A model generated the notes under the pieces. That model did no database searches, had not been told where the DNA came from, and saw only the letters and a program-made list of their open reading frames with translations. DNA of 33,527 bases from Acidobacterium sp. (GTDB taxonomy: Bacteria; Acidobacteriota; Terriglobia; Terriglobales; Acidobacteriaceae), in NCBI GenBank assembly GCA_027315385.1, contig DAHUYD010000150.1:1-33527 (forward strand), read 5' to 3'. Positions 24,049 through 31,780 of this stretch are shown piece after piece; the first letter of the stretch is position 1; every line of letters starts with the position of its first letter. The translations under genes were made by a program, and so were the position numbers.

Positions 24049-24417
24049 TCAATCGATTTGGCGCGGCCAGCCGGGATTCTGAGTCGCGGGGATCTCTCCA
24101 TTGCGGGGAGGGAGCGGATCCAGTGAGAGGGCGAGCAGGACAGAGCTGAGGCATTTGCCATGAGCATCGAGAGCCAGAGAACGAGTAACAGACTGGCTGG
24201 GCGGGCGGTACAGGACAAAATTCAGTGCGCAAAGATGCGGGATTGCATAGCGGAGCACCGGGCGATCGATAATTTGCCGGAAATGGGCACTGACGCGCTC
24301 GGCGGTTACGACTTCGCTCAGCAGGGCAAAGTCCTTAGGGCGGCGGGCGATCAGAGATATCGTGACAATATTTCCTTTATCGCCGGCGCGTGCATGGGCA
24401 ATCTTACGGAGCAGCAT
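24049..24417 (-). CDS. Small AtuA-related partner protein (ferredoxin-like fold type)
   Basis: A 122-residue protein. The first 100 residues (MLLRKIAHARAGDKGNIVTI, then LRYAIPHLCALNFVLY) match the small domain that follows the DUF1446/AtuA domain, either fused or as a separate gene. ATG 24417 is only 1 nt after the stop of the larger AtuA-like gene, so the two are translationally coupled and probably form one complex. The last 20 residues, after LSLDPLPPRNG, look like an unconserved tail. Function is unknown beyond association with AtuA-like proteins, which were first linked to acyclic terpene degradation in Pseudomonas. Confidence 0.82.
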   Translation of the reverse strand: MLLRKIAHARAGDKGNIVTISLIARRPKDFALLSEVVTAERVSAHFRQIIDRPVLRYAIPHLCALNFVLYRPPSQSVTRSLALDAHGKCLSSVLLALSLDPLPPRNGEIPATQNPGWPRQID

Positions 24418-24418
24418 A

Positions 24419-25738
24419 TCAGGAGACCTCGAGCTGGACTACGGGCGCAACCGCTGATCGAGGAATGGAAACAGAGACGACTCCGATGGAGTCCCTTACC
24501 GTTTGAACGACTCCGCCTCCCGCCGCCGGGCCGTTTGTGTAGAGCGCCTCTACCTCGCGGGGGATCATGGAGGCGGCATGCCGCGATTCCGATCGGCCGG
24601 CGGCGCGCAGCCGCACTTCCTGGGGCGGGCACGCAATGATCGGCAGGACGTCTCCGGCGATTGCATTGACTCCGATAAGGTCGAAGCGAAGCTCGTCGAG
24701 CGGATAACCACGGAGACGCTGACTTAGAATCTCCCGCGCCAGTTGCGCCCGCGCCAGCGCACCCGGCCCCGCGTAGGAGATCTGCCCCTCCGCCACATAT
24801 CCGTCGTGAAACCCGACGGAAACCTTAAGGAATTCCGGCCGCGGCTTCCCAGAGCCGCCGCGCACACAGATTCGATTGGCCCCGGCCCCCTCGATCGACA
24901 CTCCGGAAAAATCGGCGACCACGTCCGGCGTCACATAGGCAGCGGGATCCTGGATCTCGTAGAGCAGCTGCTCCGTGCACGTGGCCCGACTAATTAGCCC
25001 GCCTGACCCTTCCACCTTGGTGATGGCCGCATTCCCGTTTTGCGCAACCTCGGCGATGGGAAATCCCAGATGAGCCAGATCGGGAACATCGCCGTAGCCG
25101 GGGTCGGCAAAGTAACCGCCTGTCAGTTGCCCCGCGCACTCCATCAGATGTCCAACCAGGGTTCCCTGGCCCAGCAAATTCCAGTCGTCGGCCGGCCAAC
25201 CGAACTCATGCATGAGAATCCCCACAAACATCGAAGGGTCGGCGACACGCCCGGTTAGCACCACGTCGGCCCCCTCCGCCAGTGCGCGCGCGATCGGTTC
25301 CGCGCCAAGATAAGCGTTCGCCGCAATCAGTTTTTGCCGGGGAACTCCCTGCAGTTCGTCCGGCGAAAGGTTGCGGACCTCCGACAGCACGTCGTCCCCG
25401 GTTACCGCGGCAATCCGCAATCCGAAAAGTCCGAGCCGCCGCGCAGTTTCCATCGTCCTCCGTGCGGCAGCCACCGGATTGGCCGCGCCCATGTTGCTCA
25501 CAATCCCTATCCCCTGCTTCGCGCAAAGAGGCAGCACAGCCTCCATGCGCTCTTCAAGAAAGGGATCGTAACCGGCGTCCGGGTGCAGAAGCCGCTCCTT
25601 TTGAGCCAGCGCGATCGTGCGTTCCGCGAGGCATTCAAACACCAGCCAGTCAACGGAGCCCTTCGCGGCCAGCTCCACAGCCGAATCGATCCTGTCGCCC
25701 GAAAATCCCGCTCCCGCGCCAATTCTGACAGTTCTCAC
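24419..25738 (-). CDS. AtuA-like protein, DUF1446 family
   Basis: A cytoplasmic protein of 439 residues when started at GTG 25738 (GGGGA about 6 nt upstream), giving VRTVRIGAGAGFSGDRIDSA, the usual N-terminus of this family; the longer TTG start at 25840 adds a low-complexity Arg/Gly tract that also overlaps the promoter and is rejected. Family landmarks include DWLVFECLAERTIALAQ, GIVSNMGAANPVAAAR, DVVLTGRVADPS and a glycine-rich LTGGYFADPGYGDVPDLA. AtuA-type proteins are needed for citronellol/geraniol use in Pseudomonas, but most homologues occur beside LysR or esterase genes with no terpene pathway and their reaction is unknown. Here the neighbours are the small partner gene, a divergent LysR regulator and, beyond it, an esterase with a matching promoter. 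Confidence 0.85.
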   Translation of the reverse strand: MRTVRIGAGAGFSGDRIDSAVELAAKGSVDWLVFECLAERTIALAQKERLLHPDAGYDPFLEERMEAVLPLCAKQGIGIVSNMGAANPVAAARRTMETARRLGLFGLRIAAVTGDDVLSEVRNLSPDELQGVPRQKLIAANAYLGAEPIARALAEGADVVLTGRVADPSMFVGILMHEFGWPADDWNLLGQGTLVGHLMECAGQLTGGYFADPGYGDVPDLAHLGFPIAEVAQNGNAAITKVEGSGGLISRATCTEQLLYEIQDPAAYVTPDVVADFSGVSIEGAGANRICVRGGSGKPRPEFLKVSVGFHDGYVAEGQISYAGPGALARAQLAREILSQRLRGYPLDELRFDLIGVNAIAGDVLPIIACPPQEVRLRAAGRSESRHAASMIPREVEALYTNGPAAGGGVVQTVRDSIGVVSVSIPRSAVAPVVQLEVS

Positions 25739-25809
25739 AGGTATTCCCCGTTGGGTTCCGCGGGCACCATGTCCCCCGCGGCCGCGCCGGCGACCGGCGA
25801 CAGGACTGA

Positions 25810-25860
25810 AGTATAGGGAGGTTGTCCTGGTTCTGTACAATTGTTTGATTGCGTCCCTAT
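25810..25860 (-). promoter_or_regulatory. Divergent AtuA-LysR control region with promoter and inverted repeats
   Basis: On the minus strand TTGTAC (25840-25835), 19 nt, TATACT (25815-25810) forms the AtuA promoter. A palindrome ACAATTGT (25837-25844) overlaps the -35. A wider inverted repeat ATAGGGA (25813-25819) and TCCCTAT (25854-25860) brackets the region. The same TTGTAC-N19-TATA layout stands before the esterase gene, suggesting LysR-activated promoters. Confidence 0.5.
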
Positions 25861-25874
25861 GATCGAAAATTCAG

Positions 25875-26771
25875 ATGATTCAGGATCTCCGACATATCCG
25901 CGCATTTCTTGCCGCCGCGCGCCACGGCAACTTCACCCGTGCGGCTATGGAGATGCACATATCGCAGTCCGCTTTCACGGTTCAGATCCGGCAACTGGAA
26001 GACGCTTTAGGAGTTGCGTTATTCGATCGCAGTAAGCGGCGGGTAGCTCTCACTTCAGCGGGACGGGAACTGCTTCAGCCGCTGGAACGTCTCATTGTCG
26101 ATGCTGAATCGATTGTGAGCAAAACGCGTCAGCTCGCGGGCTTGCGGCGGGGAATGATAAATGTTGCGGCGTTGCCAACCGTCGCCGCGCGGCTGCTGCC
26201 GGATGCGATCAAAAGGTTCGCGGACGCCTATCCGGGAATCGTGGTTCAGCTCCGCGACATGGCCGGTGAAAAGATCATCGAGGCGGTGAAAAAGGAAGAG
26301 GTGGATTTCGGAATCGGGAGCAGGATCCGCGTGGATCGAGAGATCAGAACCACGTTGCTGTTTGCCGACAGGCTATGCGCCTTTATTCCAGGAGACCATC
26401 TGCTTGCCAGGCGGGAAACAGCAGCGCTGAAGGATCTGGCTGCTTTCCCGCTGATCGTCACAGGGAAGGACAGCAGCGTGAGGGAACTGCTGGAGAAGTC
26501 GCTGAAGCGCGAGAAAACGTCTTTCAAAGTCGCCTTTGAGACCAACTATATGACTACGGCAATCGGGATGGTTCGTGCGGGATTGGGCATCGCGATCCTG
26601 CCCGAGTCTGCCGCCACCCTCGAAAATCCCGGGCAGATGCGATGCGTTTTCATCGCCAGACCCACGCTCAGCCGAAAGATCGAAATCATCCAGAGGAAAG
26701 ACCGGTCGCTTTCACCCGCAGCTCAGAAACTGGCGGAGATCCTGACGCGGATGGCCGGCCCCGGGACATGA
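25875..26771 (+). CDS. LysR-family transcriptional regulator
   Basis: A 298-residue protein of standard LysR length. The N-terminal HTH (about 4-62) has LRHIRAFLAAARHGNFTRAA, SQSAFTVQIRQLEDALG and LFDRSKRRVALTSAGRELL. A linker helix and a periplasmic-binding-like effector domain (about 90-295) follow. It is transcribed away from the AtuA-like operon with a 136-nt gap, the classic arrangement for LysR control of a divergent operon plus autoregulation. No Shine-Dalgarno sequence is seen at ATG 25875. The effector is unknown. The promoter resemblance on its other side makes the downstream esterase a likely second target. Confidence 0.93.
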   Translation: MIQDLRHIRAFLAAARHGNFTRAAMEMHISQSAFTVQIRQLEDALGVALFDRSKRRVALTSAGRELLQPLERLIVDAESIVSKTRQLAGLRRGMINVAALPTVAARLLPDAIKRFADAYPGIVVQLRDMAGEKIIEAVKKEEVDFGIGSRIRVDREIRTTLLFADRLCAFIPGDHLLARRETAALKDLAAFPLIVTGKDSSVRELLEKSLKREKTSFKVAFETNYMTTAIGMVRAGLGIAILPESAATLENPGQMRCVFIARPTLSRKIEIIQRKDRSLSPAAQKLAEILTRMAGPGT

Positions 26772-26807
26772 CGCAGGCTTTCGTAATTGCAGATCATGAT
26801 GATCGGA

Positions 26808-26846
26808 ACAATCCATTGTACAAATGATTCACGGAGTTCGTATATT
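26808..26846 (+). promoter_or_regulatory. Candidate LysR-controlled promoter of the esterase gene
   Basis: ACAAT-CC-ATTGT (26808-26819) is an inverted repeat overlapping TTGTAC (26816-26821); 19 nt later comes TATATT (26841-26846). Spacer length and sequence match the AtuA promoter on the other side of the LysR gene. The start codon of the esterase is 36 nt further on. Confidence 0.5.
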
Positions 26847-26882
26847 GAACGCCGCGGTCCCATTCGCGAATCGAGGCATTGA

Positions 26883-28520
26883 ATGAAAAGTGTCTTTCGC
26901 ATCGTTTTCCCTGCCGCTCTCGTGCTGGCACCCCTGGTGGCAGCCTCCGCAGGGACCGGCATCTCCCGGGTGAAGATCGACACCGGCGTTGTGCAGGGCG
27001 CGGCCAGCAACGGCATTACCTCCTTCAAGGGGATTCCATTTGCCGCTCCTCCGGTGGGGAAGAATCGCTGGCGTGGGCCGCAGCCCGCGGCAAGATGGAA
27101 GGGCGTCCGCGACGCGACAAAGTATGGCGCCGACTGCATGCAATTACCCTTTCCCTCGGACGCGGCGCCGCTGGGCACGCCTCCCAGCGAGGACTGCCTG
27201 TACATGAATGTGTGGACGCCGGCGCACAGCGCGAATGCCGGCCTGCCGGTGATGGTATGGATCTACGGCGGCGGATTTGTAAACGGGGGCAGTTCGCCGG
27301 CGGTTTACAGTGGCCGGCACTTTGCACAGGGTGGTGTTGTCTTCGTCAGCTTCAACTATCGCGTGGGCCGGTTTGGCTTCTTTGCTTTCCCCGCTCTTTC
27401 AAAGCAGGAGGCTGGACAGCCGTTGAACAACTACGCCTACATGGATCAGATTGCAGCCCTCCGCTGGGTGCAGCGCAATATCGGCGCGTTTGGAGGCAAT
27501 CCAGAGGACGTGACCATCTTTGGGGAGTCGGCGGGCGGGGCGTCGGTTCTCACACTTCTGACTTCGCCGATGACGAAGGGCCTCTTCGAAAAGGCCATTG
27601 TTGAATCCGGCGGCGGCCGCGACTCGATACTGGGCGTGCGCTACCTGAATAAGACTTCGCCGGAAGGCCTGCCCTCAGCGGAGGCGGTGGGCGCGGCCTT
27701 TGCCCGCAGCATGGGAATCGACGGTACCGGTTCCGCGGCGCTGGCGAAATTGCGCGCGCTGCCCGCCGAAAAGATCGTGGATGGTCTGAACATGGCGAGC
27801 ATGGAAAAACAGCAGGACATCTACGGCGGTCCCATCATAGATGGCAGGATCGTCACTGAGACGCCGCAGCAGGCACTTGTCAGCGGCAATTACTGGAAGG
27901 TGCCGCTGATGATCGGAACTAACTCCGCGGATATCGGCTTTCCGCGCTGGCATACGCTTGCCCAGATCTGGGCCGCGTTCGGGCCCAAAGCGAAAGAAGC
28001 AGAAGCCGCCTTCGACCCAACCGGCAAGGCGAACGCGATGATGGTGGGCTGGAAGATCGCGGCGGACATGATGATGACCGAGCCGGCCCGATTCGTCGCC
28101 GGCACCGTCGCTGCGGAGGGGACGCCTGCCTATGAGTACCGTTTCTCCTATGTAGCGCAGTCCCTGCGCGACAAATGGCCCGGAGCTTTCCACGCCAGCG
28201 AGATTCCCTACGTCTTCGACACAGTCGCGGCGAAATACGGCAGCGCGCTGGCGCCTTCCGATGCGGCGATTGCGAAGCAGGCCAACACCTACTGGGTGAA
28301 CTTCGTGAAGACCGGCAATCCCAACGGCCCGGGACTGCCGCACTGGCCCGCGTATCACGGGACCAGTGATCGCCTGCTCAATTTCGCCGAGGATGGCCCG
28401 GTCGGCGAGGCCGATCCCTGGAAAACTCAGCTGAATCTGGTCGAGGGCCTGGAACAGCGCATGGCCGACACGCGGAAGCCGAATTCGCCGGCTAAATCGG
28501 GTACAGCCGCGGCACAATAA
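26883..28520 (+). CDS. Secreted type-B carboxylesterase
   Basis: A 545-residue alpha/beta hydrolase with a signal peptide (MKSVFRIVFPAALVLAPLVA). ATG 26883 has GAGG 6 nt upstream. Family landmarks: IPFAAPPVGKNRWRGPQP (51-68), SEDCLYMNVWTP (102-113), oxyanion-hole IYGGGF (127-132), nucleophile elbow GESAGG (214-219, S216) and the catalytic histidine region FHASEIPYVF (436-445, H437). The acid residue is probably in GTNSAD (345-350). COesterase enzymes hydrolyse carboxylic esters; acetyl or aryl esters on plant material are plausible substrates in this setting. It follows the LysR gene by 111 nt with its own promoter. Confidence 0.93.
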   Translation: MKSVFRIVFPAALVLAPLVAASAGTGISRVKIDTGVVQGAASNGITSFKGIPFAAPPVGKNRWRGPQPAARWKGVRDATKYGADCMQLPFPSDAAPLGTPPSEDCLYMNVWTPAHSANAGLPVMVWIYGGGFVNGGSSPAVYSGRHFAQGGVVFVSFNYRVGRFGFFAFPALSKQEAGQPLNNYAYMDQIAALRWVQRNIGAFGGNPEDVTIFGESAGGASVLTLLTSPMTKGLFEKAIVESGGGRDSILGVRYLNKTSPEGLPSAEAVGAAFARSMGIDGTGSAALAKLRALPAEKIVDGLNMASMEKQQDIYGGPIIDGRIVTETPQQALVSGNYWKVPLMIGTNSADIGFPRWHTLAQIWAAFGPKAKEAEAAFDPTGKANAMMVGWKIAADMMMTEPARFVAGTVAAEGTPAYEYRFSYVAQSLRDKWPGAFHASEIPYVFDTVAAKYGSALAPSDAAIAKQANTYWVNFVKTGNPNGPGLPHWPAYHGTSDRLLNFAEDGPVGEADPWKTQLNLVEGLEQRMADTRKPNSPAKSGTAAAQ

Positions 28521-28633
28521 ATGGCAGAAGGGATGACAACCGGAATAAGCGCGGCGCCGAACCGGCAATGCTGAAGGTCGAGTTGGCAAACTGCCATTTA
28601 ATGGTTTGACATAGTTCGCTCGGGAGGGGAAAG

Positions 28634-30913
28634 ATGAGGCAATCCAGCGTGCGCACGTTGGTTGTTATGGGTGCAGCGCTGTTGTCTGGCTGCATCCTCG
28701 CGGCACAGTCAGTGCCCGTAGCGACCGGGAATCCAAAGCTTGACCGGCTGCTGAGCGAGATGACGCTGCAGGAGAAGATCGCGCTGATCCACGGCACGAA
28801 GGAGACCCCCAGCGTCTATCAGGGGCAGGCGGGTTATCTGGCGGGCGTGCCGCGGCTTGGTATTCCCGGTCTGCGCATGGCCGATGGGCCACCGGGAGTG
28901 CTGACACGGGTTCCGAGCCAGGGCGAGACCGCGACCATGGGCGTTGCGGCGACTTTCAGTGCGCAGGATGCGCTGGAGAACGGCGTGGTGATTGGGCGGG
29001 AGGATCGCGCGAACGGCATCGACGTGAGCCTGCAGCCGTTTGTGAACATTGACAGGGACCTGGAGTTCGGGCGCGGTTACAACACCTTCGGCGAAGATCC
29101 TTACCTGACCAGCGTGATGGGCGCGCAAGAGATCGAGGGGATCCAGTCGCAGCACGTAATGGCAATGGTGAAGCATTTCGTGGCGTATGACTCGAACGCC
29201 ACCAATATCTATGTTGACGATCAGACGCTGCACGAGGTTTATCTGGCGCCCTTCGATGCGGCGGTCAAGGCGGGCGTGGCGGCGATTATGTGCTCGTATA
29301 ACCGCATCAACGGAGCATTTGCGTGCGGGAACAAGCACAATCTGACTACGATTCTGCGAGACCAGATCGGGTTCAAAGGCTTTGTGACGTCGGACTGGGG
29401 CGCGGTGCATGCCGTGAACTTCATTAACGAAGGCCTGGATATGGAAATGCCGGGCACGGGGATTGGGCTTCCGTCGTTCTTCAGCCTCTCGCCGCCTCCT
29501 CCTCCGCCTCCGCCGCATGAGATGAGTGAAATGATGGCGATGTTTGGCGGGCATATTCCGGAGGAGCCGGCGCCGAAGCGCGGGAGCCCGGGAGACTTTG
29601 GTGTGAAGCTGAGCCCGGAGCGTATGCCGGCCGCGCTGAAGGACGGCACCGTGACCGCGGCAACGATTACTCAGGCCGCAGGGCGCGTGCTGTATGAGAT
29701 CGATCAGTTCGGCTATCTGGACGGAATGCAGAAGCATTCCGTGACGCCGCAGGATCTTCAGGCCAACGCGAAGATTATCGAGAAGACCGGGGAGGACGCG
29801 GCGGTTCTGCTGAAGAACGAAGATCACGCGCTGCCGCTGAAGGCTGCGGATCTGAGCAAGGTGGTGCTGATTGGGCCGACGGCGGGACAGGTGGACTCCA
29901 TCGGGATCAGCGGAGAACGCAGCGAAGGGCTGCCCTGGATGGAAGTGGGCCCGCTGGCCGCGATGCGAAAGGTTTCGGGGAACCAGGATATTCAGTTTGC
30001 GGTGGCGGATAACATGACCGGAACCACGATTCCGGCGAGCGCGCTGAGCCACGACGGCAAGCCGGGACTGCTGCGGACGGGCAGCGGCGCGGAGCATGCG
30101 GATGCGCAGCTGAACTTCACGAAGAAGAACGGCAACGCGCTGCCGCCGAATTCAACAGTGACCTGGAAAGGGACCCTGACGGCTCCCCATGCCGGGGAGT
30201 ACTGGATCTACCTGCAGGCACTGGGGACAAACGCCGCCATCGCGATGGACGGCAAGCCGCTTGCGCGAACGGGAGCATTCCAGGGCGGCGTGCACGGAGA
30301 CATTCTGCAGGCTAACCAGGACAACGTGGTGCCCACCACCGATGGGCTGGACAACGTGCGGCGGGCAGTGGAACTCCCGGCGGGTCCGCACGCGGTTGAG
30401 GTGAAGATTACGCCGGATACGTCCGGCGCGCCGGTACAGGTGCGGCTGAACTGGTATACGCCCGAGCAGCGGAAGGCCGACGATGAAGCTGTCATCGAAG
30501 CGGCGAAGAAGGCCAGGGTCGCTGTGGTGTTCGTGTGGACGCGGCTGGCCCCGGTATTCGGACTGCCGGGCGATCAGGACAAGCTCGTCGAAGAGGTGGC
30601 GGCAGTGAACCCGAATACCATCGTGGTGCTGAACACCAGCCAGCCGGTGGCGCTGCCGTGGCTGAACCAGGTGAAGGCCGTGCTGGAGATGTGGTGGCCT
30701 GGCGACGAAGGCGGGTGGTCAACCGCGAATGTGCTGCTGGGCAAAGTGAGTCCGGCCGGGCGGCTGCCGGTGACCTGGGGCAGCAAGCTGACGGATTATC
30801 CGGCGACGGACCCGCAGTATCCGGAGCGCAGCTGGAAGGGTGTGAACGGGCGAACGACCTACAGCGAAGGCGTCAACGTGGGATACCGCTGGTTCGCAAA
30901 GGAGCATATTTAG
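28634..30913 (+). CDS. GH3 beta-glucosidase with PA14 insert, ended early by an in-frame amber codon
   Basis: The visible ORF gives 759 residues, but the same frame continues after TAG 30911-30913 with the normal end of the protein. Order: signal or lipoprotein signal (LLSGC at 16-20 looks like a lipobox); GH3 N-terminal barrel with MADGPPGV (82-89), EDPYLTS (154-160), KHFVAY (180-185), and nucleophile D254 in FVTSDWGAVH; a proline run of eight residues (287-294) in a loop; GH3 C-terminal sandwich (about 385-450 and 615-715) split by a PA14-like domain (about 475-607) that often shapes substrate choice. The product stops at WFAKEHI, just before the conserved PLFPFGYGLSYTTF. Family enzymes release glucose or xylose from oligosaccharides. 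The truncated form lacks the FnIII-like domain and may be unstable. Confidence 0.88.
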   Translation: MRQSSVRTLVVMGAALLSGCILAAQSVPVATGNPKLDRLLSEMTLQEKIALIHGTKETPSVYQGQAGYLAGVPRLGIPGLRMADGPPGVLTRVPSQGETATMGVAATFSAQDALENGVVIGREDRANGIDVSLQPFVNIDRDLEFGRGYNTFGEDPYLTSVMGAQEIEGIQSQHVMAMVKHFVAYDSNATNIYVDDQTLHEVYLAPFDAAVKAGVAAIMCSYNRINGAFACGNKHNLTTILRDQIGFKGFVTSDWGAVHAVNFINEGLDMEMPGTGIGLPSFFSLSPPPPPPPPHEMSEMMAMFGGHIPEEPAPKRGSPGDFGVKLSPERMPAALKDGTVTAATITQAAGRVLYEIDQFGYLDGMQKHSVTPQDLQANAKIIEKTGEDAAVLLKNEDHALPLKAADLSKVVLIGPTAGQVDSIGISGERSEGLPWMEVGPLAAMRKVSGNQDIQFAVADNMTGTTIPASALSHDGKPGLLRTGSGAEHADAQLNFTKKNGNALPPNSTVTWKGTLTAPHAGEYWIYLQALGTNAAIAMDGKPLARTGAFQGGVHGDILQANQDNVVPTTDGLDNVRRAVELPAGPHAVEVKITPDTSGAPVQVRLNWYTPEQRKADDEAVIEAAKKARVAVVFVWTRLAPVFGLPGDQDKLVEEVAAVNPNTIVVLNTSQPVALPWLNQVKAVLEMWWPGDEGGWSTANVLLGKVSPAGRLPVTWGSKLTDYPATDPQYPERSWKGVNGRTTYSEGVNVGYRWFAKEHI

Positions 30914-31321
30914 CCGCTGTTCCCTTTTGGCTACGGACTTAGCTACACGACGTTCGCTTACTCCGGGCTGAAGACGGCAACGGCCGCCGATGGAGGCCTG
31001 GATGTGACGGTACGAATCAGGAACACGGGAGGAATCGAATCCGACGAGGTGCCGCAGGTGTACCTGGGCGCGCCGAGTAAAATCCCTGACGGCGTGCAGT
31101 TTCCGGTGCGGGCCCTGGCTGCTTTTGACCGTGTCCCAATTCCCGCAGGCGAGACTCGGACGGTTACACTGCATGTGCCGCTGCGGCAATTACAGTACTG
31201 GTCGACGAAGAAACGGCAGTGGGTGATGCCGAGAGGCGAGCGAATGCTGAGCGTCGGCCCTTCCTCGCAATCGCTCCCGCTGCACAAGAAGATCGATTGC
31301 GCATCGCATCCGCGAGGTTGA
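30914..31321 (+). pseudogene. Severed C-terminal FnIII-like domain of the GH3 beta-glucosidase
   Basis: This is the continuation of the GH3 gene in the same frame, directly after the TAG: PLFPFGYGLSYTTF, then an FnIII-like beta domain (VTVRIRNTGGIESDEVPQVY, FDRVPIPAGETRTVTL, LQYWSTKKRQWVMPRG) ending at TGA 31319-31321. No shift or missing base is needed; one base change in a GAG, AAG or CAG codon explains the split. There is no ribosome-binding site or start codon at its beginning (first ATG at 31225), so it is not translated unless the amber codon is read through. Confidence 0.85.
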
Positions 31322-31436
31322 GGACGACCGCAGGGCATTCGCAGCGGCCCCGACGGCGGCGAGATCATCTCGCTGCTAAACTCAACCGCGAGCGCTCTCA
31401 CCTACCCGGACTAAACCAAGGGGGAAGCTCAGGCCG

Positions 31437-31673
31437 CATCACGCTCAAGGCGCGTGGCACCTCTATGGACATTCGCATGGCAACCTGCCGGACGAGCCGC
31501 TGGCACTCTCCCTTGATGTTGGCGTTGATAGTCACGAGTTTCGCCCGTGGCATTTTGACGAAATCCAGTTCGTGATGCAGGCCAAGGCAAAGGCACGGGA
31601 GTCGGCAAGCCAGGCAGAACGCCGCGCGGCCCTTGCCGATCTGGCCGCCTACGACCAGGAAATTGGGATCTGA
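31437..31673 (+). pseudogene. 3' remnant of a metallophosphoesterase gene
   Basis: The frame from 31437 reads HHAQGAWHLYGHSHGNLPDE, then LALSLDVGVDSHEFRPWHFD and an Ala-rich tail ending YDQEIGI at TGA 31671. WHLYGHSHG is the C-terminal metal-binding GHxH motif of calcineurin-like phosphoesterases, of a short type often found on phages and plasmids. No start codon, N-terminal metal motifs or ribosome-binding site occur upstream, so only about the last 79 codons survive. It lies between the broken GH3 gene and the MNT/HEPN pair, which marks the segment as rearranged. Confidence 0.72.
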
Positions 31674-31731
31674 AACACGATCACGGTTCACGCTGCTCAG
31701 TCGCGGTGTTGCCGAGATGAATGCGCAGCGT

Positions 31732-31761
31732 TTGCCGGTCTGTACTCATTTTGAGTACAAT
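31732..31761 (+). promoter_or_regulatory. Promoter of the nucleotidyltransferase gene
   Basis: TTGCCG (31732-31737), 18 nt, TACAAT (31756-31761, 5 of 6 with consensus). Transcription would start about 31768, a few bases before the start codon, so the message may be nearly leaderless. The -10 lies between two palindromes. Confidence 0.55.
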
Positions 31762-31779
31762 TGTTCTCGAAATGAGAAC
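31742..31779 (+). repeat. Twin 17-bp palindromic operators over the promoter
   Basis: GTACTCATTTTGAGTAC (31742-31758) and GTTCTCGAAATGAGAAC (31763-31779) are both perfect inverted repeats in their arms and share the pattern GTWCTC-N5-GAGWAC. Their centres are 21 bp apart, two helical turns, and they flank or overlap the -10. The wHTH domain encoded just downstream is the obvious candidate to bind them. Confidence 0.7.
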
Positions 31780-31780
31780 G

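Noticed and set aside
28709-30097. Minus-strand ORF of 462 codons opposite the GH3 gene
   Set aside because: Arginine-rich shadow of GC-rich coding DNA; the plus strand carries the full GH3 motif set.
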